A DNA stretch of 64,000 nucleotides from CADEDH01 sp039201605 (GCA_039201605.1 JBCCRO010000020.1:29856-93855); one strand, 5' to 3'; positions 43,880 to 53,005 are shown, counted from the first letter of the stretch. Made by a program: numbers and translations. Notes: generated by a model from the letters alone, not told the origin.

Positions 43880-45057
43880 GGCGTGGTGGCTCCTTGCGGT
43901 CGGGGTCGGTCGGCGAGGTCGGTGTCGATGGCGGCCACGGCCCGTTCGGCCGCCGCCAGGGCGCCTTCGATGTGGCCGGGGGCGACGGGTGAGGTCTCGG
44001 TCGAGGCCCAGTGGAGGCGGCCGCCGAGTGCGGGCCGACGGTAGAGCTCGTGGCCGTAGGTCTGGTAGGCGCCGAGGGCCTCGACCCCGTCGGGCGACGT
44101 GGCCCGCTCGTGGCGCCAGTCGGCGATGAGCAGCTCGATCGGCTCGGCCCCGTCCGGCCCGAACAGATCGCCCAGCTGACGTCGGATCGCCGCCTCGTCC
44201 GGTGTCGGCGCGCCGGTGAGGCCGGGGGCGAAGCCGAACAGCACCGCCGGGTCGCCGTCGGGGCCGCTCATGTCGTGCAGCTCCCGCATCGGGCCGACAT
44301 GGCTGACGGCGCTCCCCGACAGTCCCCGATGACGCCAGAACGGCTGCTCGTAGCGGGCCACCACCTTGGTCGTGGCCCCCATCCACACCGGCGTGGCGGC
44401 GGCCAGCCCGGCCACCGGCTCCGGCAGGGCGGGCCGCAGGTCGATGTCGGCCACGGCCAGCGCCGGTGGCAGCGCCAGCACCACGTGCTCGGCGGTGACG
44501 GCGCGGTCGCCGTGATGCACGGTGAGCGGGCCGACGTCGCCGACCTCGGCCCCGCCGCCGGCCGGTGCTGTGGCCGGTGCTCCGCCGGCCCTGATGGCCT
44601 CGACGGTGGTACCGAGGTGGACGACGTCGGCGGGGAGGGTGGTGGCGAGGGTCTCGGCCAGGGAGGCGGCGCCGTCGGTGAAGCGCCACGACGGAACGTC
44701 AAGCGGGTTGCCGTCCAGGCGCTGGACCCCGGTCGACGCCTGATAGAGGGCGTCGCCGACGAGATGCTGGTCGTGCACGGCGATCCCGAGACGCTCGACC
44801 AGGGCGGTGACCCGCGACTCGCCCGGCCAGAACCAGGTGGCCCCGACATCGACCCGACCGTCGCCCCGGCCGAGCCGCGGGCTGTGCAGGCGTCCGCCCA
44901 CCCGATCCCGCCGTTCGAGGACGGTGATGGAGCGGCCCCGTTCGAGCAGCTCCCGGGCGGTCGACAGGCCGGCGATGCCGGCGCCGACGACCACGGCGTC
45001 CACCGTCGACCCCTGCGGTGGAGCGGAGCGGTACTGGTCGAGGGGAGCGGAGGCCAT
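43876..45057 (-). CDS. Flavin-containing amine oxidase
   Basis: 393 residues. FAD dinucleotide-binding motif VDAVVVGAGIAGLSTARELLERGRSITVLERRDRVGGRL, the conserved GATWFWPG after it, and a C-terminal FAD motif LHWASTETSPVAPGHIEGALAAAERA. This is the monoamine oxidase/polyamine oxidase family; the substrate is unknown. TAGACT lies 7 nt before the ATG on the minus strand. Divergent from the PPOX-TetR pair with a shared palindromic promoter, so the TetR protein may control both directions. Confidence 0.88.
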   Translation of the reverse strand: MASAPLDQYRSAPPQGSTVDAVVVGAGIAGLSTARELLERGRSITVLERRDRVGGRLHSPRLGRGDGRVDVGATWFWPGESRVTALVERLGIAVHDQHLVGDALYQASTGVQRLDGNPLDVPSWRFTDGAASLAETLATTLPADVVHLGTTVEAIRAGGAPATAPAGGGAEVGDVGPLTVHHGDRAVTAEHVVLALPPALAVADIDLRPALPEPVAGLAAATPVWMGATTKVVARYEQPFWRHRGLSGSAVSHVGPMRELHDMSGPDGDPAVLFGFAPGLTGAPTPDEAAIRRQLGDLFGPDGAEPIELLIADWRHERATSPDGVEALGAYQTYGHELYRRPALGGRLHWASTETSPVAPGHIEGALAAAERAVAAIDTDLADRPRPQGATTP

Positions 45058-45063
45058 GGCGCA

Positions 45064-45085
45064 GAGTCTACTAACTGCTAGACTC
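45064..45085. promoter_or_regulatory. Palindrome of two divergent -10 boxes, possible TetR operator
   Basis: GAGTCTA (45064-45070) and TAGACTC (45079-45085) form a perfect inverted repeat with an 8-bp centre. Each arm contains the same -10 box, TAGACT: one for the amine oxidase (7 nt from its ATG), one for the PPOX gene. A dimer bound here would block both promoters. Confidence 0.65.
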
Positions 45086-45127
45086 ACGGCAACACCGGCA
45101 TCCCCCCGGCCCCGGAAAGGACCCCCC

Positions 45128-45592
45128 ATGGCTCTGCCCTCGGTACTGCGCACGCCCCTGTCCCGCAGCACGCAGCTCCTCCTCGACAGCCGGATCCCGG
45201 CCCGCCTGGCCTGGGTCGACGGCGACGGCCTGCCCCAGGTGGCGCCGATGTGGTTCGAGTGGGTCGACGGCGAGCTGCTGATGTCCTCCCTCGTCGGCGC
45301 CCGCAAGCTCGACGATCTGACCGACGGCGTCGCGGTCGCCGTCACCATCGACACCGACGAGTTCCCCCACCGCAGCGTGCGCCTGACCGGCACCGTCACC
45401 ACCGAGACGGCCGAGGGGCTCACCGACTCCTACCGTCGATGCGCCGAGCGCTACCTGGGGCCCGAGGCCGCCGCCGAGTGGTGCGCCAACATGGAGGGCC
45501 GCTCCCAGGTGCTGCTGCGGGTGCGGCCCCGGCGGGCCAGCGAGTCCGACCTGTCGACCAGCGCGTTCTTCCGTGGCCCGGCCGAGCGGTAG
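45128..45592 (+). CDS. Pyridoxamine 5'-phosphate oxidase-fold protein
   Basis: 154 residues. The split beta-barrel pattern of the PPOX and F420-binding deazaflavin families: IPARLAWVDGDGLPQVAPMWFEWVDGELLMSS, ARKLDDLTDGVAVAVTIDTDEFPHRSVRLTGTV, then CAERYLGPEAAAEW. In this clade F420 or FMN are both possible cofactors. The ATG follows AAAGGA by 8 nt and the TAGACT box by 43 nt. The stop lies 20 bp inside the TetR gene. Confidence 0.82.
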   Translation: MALPSVLRTPLSRSTQLLLDSRIPARLAWVDGDGLPQVAPMWFEWVDGELLMSSLVGARKLDDLTDGVAVAVTIDTDEFPHRSVRLTGTVTTETAEGLTDSYRRCAERYLGPEAAAEWCANMEGRSQVLLRVRPRRASESDLSTSAFFRGPAER

Positions 45593-46145
45593 GGACATCC
45601 GCCGGGCGGTGCTCGACGAGGCGACCTCGGCCATCCAGGCCGGCGGCGTCTCCGGGTTCAGCTACGCCGACCTCGCCGACCGGGTCGGGGTCAAGGCGCC
45701 GTCGCTCCACCACCACTTCCCCCGCAAGGACGGCCTGGTGGCTGCGACAGCGGCCCGCTACCGGCAGGCCTTCCGGGCCAAGGCCGAGGCCATCGAGGCC
45801 GACGACCCGGTGGCCCGCCTCGGCCACTACTGCGAGCTGTTCCTGGAGCCCGCCATCGATGACGTGCTGTGTCTGTGCGCCGCCGCCGTCGCCGGATGGG
45901 GCGACCTCAACGACGAGGCCCGGCGGGAGGTCGGGGCCTTCTTCGCCGACGAGACCCGTTGGATCGAGGGTCAGCTGCGCCAGGCCCGGGACGAGGGTGG
46001 GATACGGGCCGACGTCGACCCGGCCGATCTGGCCACCAGCCTGATCGCCGCCCTCGAAGGCTCCCTGCTGTTGGCCCGGACCGGCGGCGACACCGCCCCC
46101 GCCCGCACCGTGGCCAACACCCTGCTCCGGCTGGCCGCCGCCTGA
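45573..46145 (+). CDS. TetR-family transcriptional regulator
   Basis: 190 residues from a GTG that overlaps the PPOX gene by 20 bp. The N-terminal HTH is typical (RRAVLDEATSAIQAGGVSGFSYADLADRVGVKAPSLHHHFPRKDGLVAATAARY); the rest is a helical ligand-binding domain containing several cysteines (CLCAAAVAGW). Its likely operator is the palindrome at 45064-45085 in front of its own operon and the divergent amine oxidase; this is inference from position. The ligand is unknown. Confidence 0.92.
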   Translation: MARPSGRDIRRAVLDEATSAIQAGGVSGFSYADLADRVGVKAPSLHHHFPRKDGLVAATAARYRQAFRAKAEAIEADDPVARLGHYCELFLEPAIDDVLCLCAAAVAGWGDLNDEARREVGAFFADETRWIEGQLRQARDEGGIRADVDPADLATSLIAALEGSLLLARTGGDTAPARTVANTLLRLAAA

Positions 46146-46196
46146 GCGCCTCACCGGCGCCCCCGGCGCCGACCCCGGCGTGGTTCGGGCCGCCGC

Positions 46197-47009
46197 TCAG
46201 GCCGGGAGAGGCTTCATGAACGACCAGAAGCCACCCTCGTGATCCCGGGCGCTGTACTCCCGGTAGCCGTAGGGCTGGTCCGTGGGCTCGTAGACGATCT
46301 CGCCGCCACGTTCGACGACGCCGCGATGGTGCTCGTCGACGTCGTCGACCATCACCGCCATCATGGCCGTGGCCGCACCCAGGCTGGTGGGGGAGGCGAG
46401 CCGGAACTCGGCCCGCTCGGGATGGAGCCAGATCTCGCCGTCGCCGGCCTGCACCATGGCGAGGTGGATCGTGCCGTCGTCGCCGCGATGGATCTCGGCC
46501 GGGCCGAGGCCGAACACCTCGGTCAGGTGGGTGACGGCGGCGTCGATGTCGGCGTACACCAGGATCGAGATCCGCTTGGTGGCATCGGTTTCCAGCATGG
46601 TCATGTCCTCCAGGATTCGCAGAAAGCCGGTGGAGCCGGTGGAGCCGGTCTCGGTGGTGGCCTCGGAGCCGCCGGCCTCCAGCAGCTGGTGGAGACGACT
46701 GCGGAGCCTGGCACCTGCGGTCAGTCGCTCCTCCACCTCGAGCACCTGACGGCGAAGCAGCGAGCTGAGGTCCCAGGCGGCGTCGTCGAGCACGGCGGCG
46801 ATGTCGGCCAGCGGCAGCCCGAGCCGACGCAGGAAGCAGATCCGGAACAGGCGGTTGACATCGTCGGGGCCGTACCGGCGGTGACCGGCGGCGGTCCGCT
46901 CGGTGGGGACGAGCAGCTCGATCTCCTCGTAGTAGTGGAGGGTGCGGACGGTGAGCCCGGCCGCCTCCGCCAGCTCGCCCACCGATCGGGTGCGGTCCTC
47001 GCCTCGCAT
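46197..47009 (-). CDS. MerR regulator fused to a VOC (glyoxalase-fold) domain
   Basis: 270 residues. Residues 8-75 form a MerR winged helix (VGELAEAAGLTVRTLHYYEEIELLVPTERTAAGHRRYG), a helical dimerisation stretch follows to about 115, then a Gly-Ser-Thr linker (a 9-bp repeat, 46626-46652), then a VOC-fold domain (RISILVYADIDAAVTHLTEVFGLGP to YSARDHEGGFWSFMKP). Fusing a sensor this way suggests binding of a small molecule, as bleomycin-resistance-like VOC domains do. Its promoter has the MerR layout (see 47017-47047). Confidence 0.88.
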   Translation of the reverse strand: MRGEDRTRSVGELAEAAGLTVRTLHYYEEIELLVPTERTAAGHRRYGPDDVNRLFRICFLRRLGLPLADIAAVLDDAAWDLSSLLRRQVLEVEERLTAGARLRSRLHQLLEAGGSEATTETGSTGSTGFLRILEDMTMLETDATKRISILVYADIDAAVTHLTEVFGLGPAEIHRGDDGTIHLAMVQAGDGEIWLHPERAEFRLASPTSLGAATAMMAVMVDDVDEHHRGVVERGGEIVYEPTDQPYGYREYSARDHEGGFWSFMKPLPA

Positions 47010-47016
47010 GCAGGCG

Positions 47017-47047
47017 ACCCTAAGACCTCACGCCACGTGAGGTGCAA
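47017..47047 (-). promoter_or_regulatory. MerR-type promoter with 19-bp spacer and perfect dyad
   Basis: On the minus strand TTGCAC (47047-47042) and TAGGGT (47022-47017) are separated by 19 bp, the long spacing MerR activators correct by twisting DNA. The dyad ACCTCACG-CCA-CGTGAGGT (47025-47043) lies between and over them. The ATG is 7 nt past the -10 box. Confidence 0.8.
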
Positions 47048-47092
47048 GCCCGATCTGAGCGGCCGACCTGGCCCGGTAGGCTGGACGGTCCA

Positions 47093-48613
<1,521 letters not shown>

Positions 48614-48722
48614 TCGCCCCTCCCGTCGGGCCGAGCCGGGCGGACGTCGTCGGCGGTGTGACGCCACGGTGACGTAGCCGGGGCTAGACCGGCGACCGAG
48701 ACGAGCTGGAGGGAGCTCAACC

Positions 48723-49388
48723 ATGTTCGAGACGACGAGGCGTGCCCGTCGGGCCGCCGGCGCCGCCGCGCTGGCCACGCTGTTGCTGACCACCGCATGT
48801 GGAGGCGACGACGGCGACGGCGACGCCGCCGACACCACCGAGGCGGCCGCCGCGGCGGAGCAGGAGACGACGACCACGGCCGAGGTCACCACCACCGAGG
48901 CCGACGTGACCACCACCGTCGAGGAGACCACGACCACCGAGGCCGAACCCGAGCCGGTGATCGAGCCGGTGGAGCCGGGGACCGGCACCCTCACGGTGGG
49001 CGGGGTCGACTATCCGTTCACGGTGAACAGCTGCTCGTTCGACACCGTTTTGAACGAGTCGATCGGCGGGCTGGCCCCCACCACCACCTACTTCGAGATG
49101 CTGGGCGAGGCCACGGCCGAGGACCGCACCGTGATCGTGTACGCCCGCGACATCGACCTCGGCACCGGCCGGATCTCGTCGTCGATCGGCTACAGCTACA
49201 CCGATGACCCCAACGACTTCGAGTCGGTGGTGATCGTGTCGTCGGCCTTCGGCGAAGGCCGGTTCCTGGAGATCCTCGACACCACCGTGGCCGCCGGGCC
49301 GGTGCGATTCACCCGCACCGAAGGGGTCACCGAGAACACCGACGCCGCACCGGGAGACGGCTCCCTGTTGGCCACCTGCCCGAGCTAG
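48723..49388 (+). CDS. Lipoprotein with Thr/Glu-rich linker
   Basis: 221 residues. Signal peptide with lipobox LTTAC (Cys26), then an acidic, Thr-rich spacer (about 30-80) that probably lifts the domain off the membrane, then a globular part with FTVNSCSFDTVLNESIGG and later SLLATCPS, whose two cysteines could pair. I do not recognise the domain. The ATG follows GGAGGGAG by 8 nt. It interrupts the usual ffh-rpsP linkage. Confidence 0.75.
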   Translation: MFETTRRARRAAGAAALATLLLTTACGGDDGDGDAADTTEAAAAAEQETTTTAEVTTTEADVTTTVEETTTTEAEPEPVIEPVEPGTGTLTVGGVDYPFTVNSCSFDTVLNESIGGLAPTTTYFEMLGEATAEDRTVIVYARDIDLGTGRISSSIGYSYTDDPNDFESVVIVSSAFGEGRFLEILDTTVAAGPVRFTRTEGVTENTDAAPGDGSLLATCPS

Positions 49389-49431
49389 CGCACCTCCTGA
49401 TCGGCCAAGAGGTTCTCCGCAGGAGGCCCGA

Positions 49432-49519
49432 TACCCTTAGTGCGTTCTGGAAAGACCCCTCGGCCGAGGGGCACCCGTGGAAGCGCCGAGCGGCGCACGT
49501 CGAAGTAGAGAGAGTCATC
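49432..49519 (+). promoter_or_regulatory. rpsP promoter and structured leader
   Basis: A -10 box TACCCT (49432-49437) gives a leader of about 75 nt. The leader contains a perfect 16-bp palindrome CCCCTCGGCCGAGGGG (49456-49471), which can form a hairpin or be bound as a site. A weak GAGAGAG precedes the GTG start. Confidence 0.5.
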
Positions 49520-49858
49520 GTGGCCGTACGTCTCCGCCTGATGCGGATGGGAAAGAAGAAGCAGCCGACCTATCGGGTGGTTGCCGCCGACCAGCGTTCC
49601 CCTCGAGACGGTCGGTTCATCGAGATCGTGGGCACCTACAACCCGCGCAACGAGCCCTCCGAGATCAAGATCGACAATGCCAAGGCCGTCGGCTGGTTGC
49701 GCCAGGGAGCGCAGCCCTCCGAGCGTGTCCGGAAGCTGCTCGAGATCTCGGGTGCCTGGGAGGCCTACACCAGCGGCACCTCCGTCGAGGACCTGCAGGC
49801 CGCTGCCGCCGCCGAAGCCGAAGCCGCCGCCGAGCCGGCCGCAGCCGAAGCATCGTGA
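49520..49858 (+). CDS. rpsP: 30S ribosomal protein S16
   Basis: 112 residues. MAVRLRLMRMGKKKQPTYRVVAADQRSPRDGRFIEIVGTYNP is the bS16 signature. Residues after about 85 form an Ala/Glu-rich tail, common in actinobacteria. The start is GTG. First gene of the rpsP-khpA-rimM-trmD operon; its stop overlaps the next start by GTGA. Confidence 0.97.
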   Translation: MAVRLRLMRMGKKKQPTYRVVAADQRSPRDGRFIEIVGTYNPRNEPSEIKIDNAKAVGWLRQGAQPSERVRKLLEISGAWEAYTSGTSVEDLQAAAAAEAEAAAEPAAAEAS

Positions 49859-50109
49859 GCGACTCACCCGCCCCCACCGCCGAAGCGGTGCTGATGCATC
49901 TGTGCAAGTCGGTGGTGGCCAACCCCGACGATGTTTCCATCGAGACCACGGCCGACGGCGACACCGTCCGCCTCGACGTCACCGTCAACAACGACGACAT
50001 GGGCCGGGTCATCGGCCGTCGTGGTCGGGTGGCCTCCGCCATCCGCACCGTCGTCGGGGCCGCTGCGGCCAAAGACGGTGTGACCACCGAGGTCGAGTTC
50101 GTCGAGTAG
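49855..50109 (+). CDS. khpA: KH-domain RNA-binding protein (KhpA)
   Basis: 84 residues from a GTG that overlaps the rpsP stop. VNNDDMGRVIGRRGRVASAIRTVV holds the KH GxxG loop (GRRG). KhpA proteins bind RNA with a partner (KhpB) and influence cell division or translation in Gram-positive bacteria. Position between rpsP and rimM is the standard one. Confidence 0.93.
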   Translation: MSDSPAPTAEAVLMHLCKSVVANPDDVSIETTADGDTVRLDVTVNNDDMGRVIGRRGRVASAIRTVVGAAAAKDGVTTEVEFVE

Positions 50110-50113
50110 GGCC

Positions 50114-50626
50114 ATGACCTCCCGTCTCGAGGTCGGTCGGATCGGCAAAGCCCACGGGCTCAAAGGCGAGGTGGTGGTCGACTTCTCGACCGACCGCACC
50201 GCCGAACGCACGGCCCGAGGGGCCGAGCTGTGGTCGGACGACCGCCGCCTCGTCGTGGCCTCGGCCCGCCCCCACCAACAGAAGTGGCTGATCCGCTTCG
50301 ACGGCGTCGCCGATCGGGACGCGGCCGAGACCCTGCGCGGCCTGGTGCTGGCGGCCGAGCCGCTGGAGGATCCCGAGGCCGTTTTCGTCCACGAACTGGT
50401 GGGCCGCACCCTCATCGATCAACACGGCACCGACCACGGCCCGGTGGTGGCCATGATCGACAACCCCGCCTCCGATCTGCTCGAACTCGACGACGGCCGC
50501 CTCGTACCCCTCGCCTTCTACGTGAGCCACGACGACCACACCGTCACCGTCGACGTCCCCGTCGGCCTGCTCGACGACGGCGCGATCGGCGATGGGACCG
50601 ACGACGCCCCCGGAGCCGGAGGCTGA
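50114..50626 (+). CDS. rimM: Ribosome maturation factor RimM
   Basis: 170 residues. N-terminal RimM domain (EVGRIGKAHGLKGEVVVDFSTDRT ... RFDGVADRDAAETLRGLVL) and C-terminal PRC-barrel (ELVGRTLIDQHGTDHGPVVAMIDNPASDLLEL, PLAFYVSHD). It assists assembly of the 30S head with S19. It starts 4 bp after khpA and ends 7 bp before trmD. Confidence 0.95.
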   Translation: MTSRLEVGRIGKAHGLKGEVVVDFSTDRTAERTARGAELWSDDRRLVVASARPHQQKWLIRFDGVADRDAAETLRGLVLAAEPLEDPEAVFVHELVGRTLIDQHGTDHGPVVAMIDNPASDLLELDDGRLVPLAFYVSHDDHTVTVDVPVGLLDDGAIGDGTDDAPGAGG

Positions 50627-50633
50627 GCAGCCG

Positions 50634-51410
50634 ATGCGGATCGACATCCTGACGATCTTCCCCGACCTGGTCGAGAACTTCGCCTCCGCCTCGCTGCTGG
50701 GCAAGGCCCGCACCACCGGCCTGCTCGACGTGCGGATCCACGATCTGCGGTCGGTGGCCACCGATCCCCACCGCTCGGTCGACGACAGCCCCTTCGGCGG
50801 CGGGGCCGGCATGGTGCTGAAACCGGAGCCGATCTTCGACACCGTCGCCGCCGTCGAACCACCCCGGCCCCTGCTGTATCTGTCGCCTGCCGGTCGAACC
50901 CTCGACCACGACTACGCCACCGAACTGGCCGCCCTCGACGGGTTCACCCTGCTGTGCGGTCGCTACGAGGGGGTGGACGAGCGGGTGCGGGAGCACCTGA
51001 TCGACGGCGAGATCTCGATCGGCGACTACGTGTTGGCCGGGGGTGAGGTGGCGGCCGCCGTGATCCTCGAAGCGGTGGGGCGTCTCGTGCCCGGCGTGGT
51101 GGGCAACCACGAATCGGTCGAGGACGACTCCTTCGCCCGCGGCCTGCTCGAGTACCCGCACTACACTCGCCCCGCCTCGTACCGCGGCTGGGACGTACCC
51201 CCGGTGCTCACCTCCGGCGACCACGGCAAGGTCGACCGTTGGCGCCTGGCCCAGGCCCTGGTCCGCACCATCCGCCACCGCCCCGACCTGATCGAGGCCC
51301 GAGGCGGCCTCGGCGACGGCGATCGGAAGCTGTTGGCCGAGTTCGACCTCGATCCCGTCGCCCCGGGCTCAGCGCGCTCACCGGGTGGGGATGGCGAGCA
51401 GGCGCCGTAG
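50634..51410 (+). CDS. trmD: tRNA (guanine(37)-N1)-methyltransferase TrmD
   Basis: 258 residues. Methylates G37 of tRNAs to prevent frameshifting. SPOUT-knot landmarks: MRIDILTIFPDLVENF, DDSPFGGGAGMVL, LLCGRYEGVDERV, EISIGDYVLAGGE and the catalytic Asp in ESVEDDSF; PHYTRPASYRGWDVP closes the active site. The ATG follows GGAGG by about 10 nt. A -10 box for rplS (TAGCAT) overlaps its stop. Confidence 0.96.
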   Translation: MRIDILTIFPDLVENFASASLLGKARTTGLLDVRIHDLRSVATDPHRSVDDSPFGGGAGMVLKPEPIFDTVAAVEPPRPLLYLSPAGRTLDHDYATELAALDGFTLLCGRYEGVDERVREHLIDGEISIGDYVLAGGEVAAAVILEAVGRLVPGVVGNHESVEDDSFARGLLEYPHYTRPASYRGWDVPPVLTSGDHGKVDRWRLAQALVRTIRHRPDLIEARGGLGDGDRKLLAEFDLDPVAPGSARSPGGDGEQAP

Positions 51411-51480
51411 CATAGATGAGCCGAACGGGAGCTGCTTTGGAGTGCCCCGGACCGAACGAACGCCCTGACTAGGAACGATC

Positions 51481-51828
51481 ATGAACCTGACCGAATTGGT
51501 TGAACAGGACCAACTCCGCGCCGACATCCCGGATTTCGACGCCGGTGACACCGTCAAGGTTCACGTGAAGGTCACGGAGGGCAACCGCGAGCGTGTCCAG
51601 GTGTTCGAGGGGATCGTCATCGCCCGTCGCGGGGAGTCGATCCGCGAGTCGTTCACCGTGCGCAAGCTGAGCTTCGGCGTCGGTGTCGAGCGCTGCTTCC
51701 CCCTCCACTCGCCCATCGTCGAGAAGATCGAGATCGTGTCCCGGGGCGACGTCCGTCGAGCCAAGCTGTACTACCTGCGCGATCGCGTCGGTAAGGCGGC
51801 CAAGGTCAAGGAAAAGCGAGATCGCTGA
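51481..51828 (+). CDS. rplS: 50S ribosomal protein L19
   Basis: 115 residues, normal length. MNLTELVEQDQLRADIPDFDAGDTVKVHVKVTEGNRERVQVFEG and SFGVGVERCFPLHSPIVEKIEI ... RAKLYYLRDRVGKAAKVKEKR are diagnostic of bL19. AGGAACGATC precedes the ATG. lepB and rnhB, which often follow rplS in actinobacteria, are absent here. Confidence 0.97.
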   Translation: MNLTELVEQDQLRADIPDFDAGDTVKVHVKVTEGNRERVQVFEGIVIARRGESIRESFTVRKLSFGVGVERCFPLHSPIVEKIEIVSRGDVRRAKLYYLRDRVGKAAKVKEKRDR

Positions 51829-51858
51829 CCTTCCGGTCGACGGCCATCGAGTCGGGTC

Positions 51859-52146
51859 ATGAGTAGCGAAGAAGTCGAACGCTACGAGGCCGAAATCGAG
51901 CTGGCCTTGTACAAGGAGTACCGCGACGTCATCGGCATGTTCCGATACGTGGTGGAGACCGAGCGACGGTTCTACCTGGCCAATCAGGTGGAGCGTGTCA
52001 GCGATCCGGGCGCCCGCTTCATCGAGTACGAGCTCACCGACGCCTGGGTGTGGGACATGTATCGGCAGACCAGGTTCCTGGCCAAGGTCACCGTGTCGAC
52101 GACGCAGGTCATCACGGTGGAAGAACTGCCCGAAAAAGACCTCTGA
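51859..52146 (+). CDS. DUF2469 protein
   Basis: 95 residues. A highly conserved actinobacterial protein of unknown function: EEVERYEAEIELALYKEYRDVIGMFRYVVETERRFYLAN and DAWVWDMYRQTRFLAKVTV. It is small, acidic and has no membrane segment. It starts 30 bp after rplS and is probably in the same transcript. Confidence 0.93.
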   Translation: MSSEEVERYEAEIELALYKEYRDVIGMFRYVVETERRFYLANQVERVSDPGARFIEYELTDAWVWDMYRQTRFLAKVTVSTTQVITVEELPEKDL

Positions 52147-52225
52147 GCGGTGGTGGTCGGCCCGCATGCGTGCGGGCGTCGCCGCTGTTCGGCGACACGA
52201 AGGGGCGTCCGGCGGGGCGCGACCG

Positions 52226-52570
52226 ATGGCGGGCAATCAGCGAATGGGTCGACGGGGCGAGGACGCCGCCGCAGCCTGGTATCGACGGCGGGGCTACCGG
52301 ATCGTGGCCCGCAACTGGCGGGTGCGGGCGGGCGAGATCGATCTGATCTGCGCCCGGGGTGACCTCGTGGCCTTCGTCGAGGTGAAGACCCGCTTCTCCG
52401 ATCGCTACGGCCGCGGGGTCGAGGCCGTCGGGTGGCGAAAACGACAACGCCTCCGGGGTCTGGCCGTGCACTGGCTCCAGACCACCGGAGGCGGCTATGA
52501 CGATGTCCGTTTCGACGTCGTCGAGGTGGACGGCGCCGGACGGGTCGAGGTGTACGAGGGCTGTTTCTGA
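52226..52570 (+). CDS. YraN/UPF0102 family nuclease-fold protein
   Basis: 114 residues from the ATG at 52226 (or 108 from the next Met). The family signature is complete: GRRGEDAAAAWYRRRGYRIVARNWRVRAGEIDLICARGDLVAFVEVKTR, with the Asp, Glu and Lys of a restriction-endonuclease-like site. In actinobacteria it lies just before comM-dprA, as here once the insertion at 52.6-54.2 kb is ignored. Its role is not established. Confidence 0.9.
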   Translation: MAGNQRMGRRGEDAAAAWYRRRGYRIVARNWRVRAGEIDLICARGDLVAFVEVKTRFSDRYGRGVEAVGWRKRQRLRGLAVHWLQTTGGGYDDVRFDVVEVDGAGRVEVYEGCF

Positions 52571-52636
52571 GGCGCCGCGATCGCCGGGTGTTCGGCTCGC
52601 CGAAGCTCCGACGCCGGATCGAGCCCCGTCGGCGGC

Positions 52637-53005
52637 CTACTCGAACAGGGCCGGTACCCGATCCCGGGGTCGGCCGATGATGGCGGTGTCGCCCTTGATC
52701 ACCACCGGGCGCTGCAGCAGCCGGGGGTGGGTCACCAGCAGGTCGATGACGACCTCGGGGTCGGCCAGGGTCGCCTCGTCGAAGCCGCCCTCGCCGAGGA
52801 TCTTGTCCTTGAAGAACTTGTCGCGGCGGACGAGATCGCCCGGCTCATCCTCGAGCTTGGCCACGAGGGGGGCGATGACGTCCCGCCCGGGCTTCTCCTT
52901 CATGTAGAGCACGACATCGTGGTCGACCCCGGCGTTCTGCAGCACATCCAGTGCCGCGACCGAGGTACTTCAATTGGGGTTGTGGAAGATGGTCACGTCA
53001 GCCAT
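52637..53005 (-). CDS. arsC: ArsC-family arsenate reductase, predicted selenoprotein
   Basis: 122 residues when the in-frame TGA at 52970-52972 (codon 12) is read as selenocysteine. The N-terminus reads MADVTIFHNPN-U-STSVAALDVLQNAG, whereas ArsC has HNP-x-C-S-x-S with Cys12, so the TGA stands at the catalytic residue. The other ArsC landmarks are intact: LVRRDKFFK, THPRLLQRPVV and GRPRDRV with the three conserved arginines. TAGATT lies 6 nt before the ATG (leaderless). Automatic calling would start at GTG 52945 and lose the active site. A SECIS-like hairpin follows the TGA. The alternative is a point mutation or error changing TGC to TGA. Confidence 0.82.
52939..52957 (-). promoter_or_regulatory. 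SECIS-like hairpin after arsC UGA
   Basis: On the minus strand, 12 nt after the TGA, GCGGCAC (52957-52951) pairs fully with GTGCTGC (52945-52939), one G-U pair included, around the loop TGGAT. The loop begins 19 nt after the TGA and has G at its second position, which fits the published bacterial SECIS rules (loop 16-37 nt downstream, G among its first two bases). Confidence 0.7.

Noticed and set aside
52637..52945. Truncated ArsC-like protein starting at GTG 52945
   Set aside because: It would lack the active-site loop; the upstream frame with TGA at codon 12 explains the sequence better.
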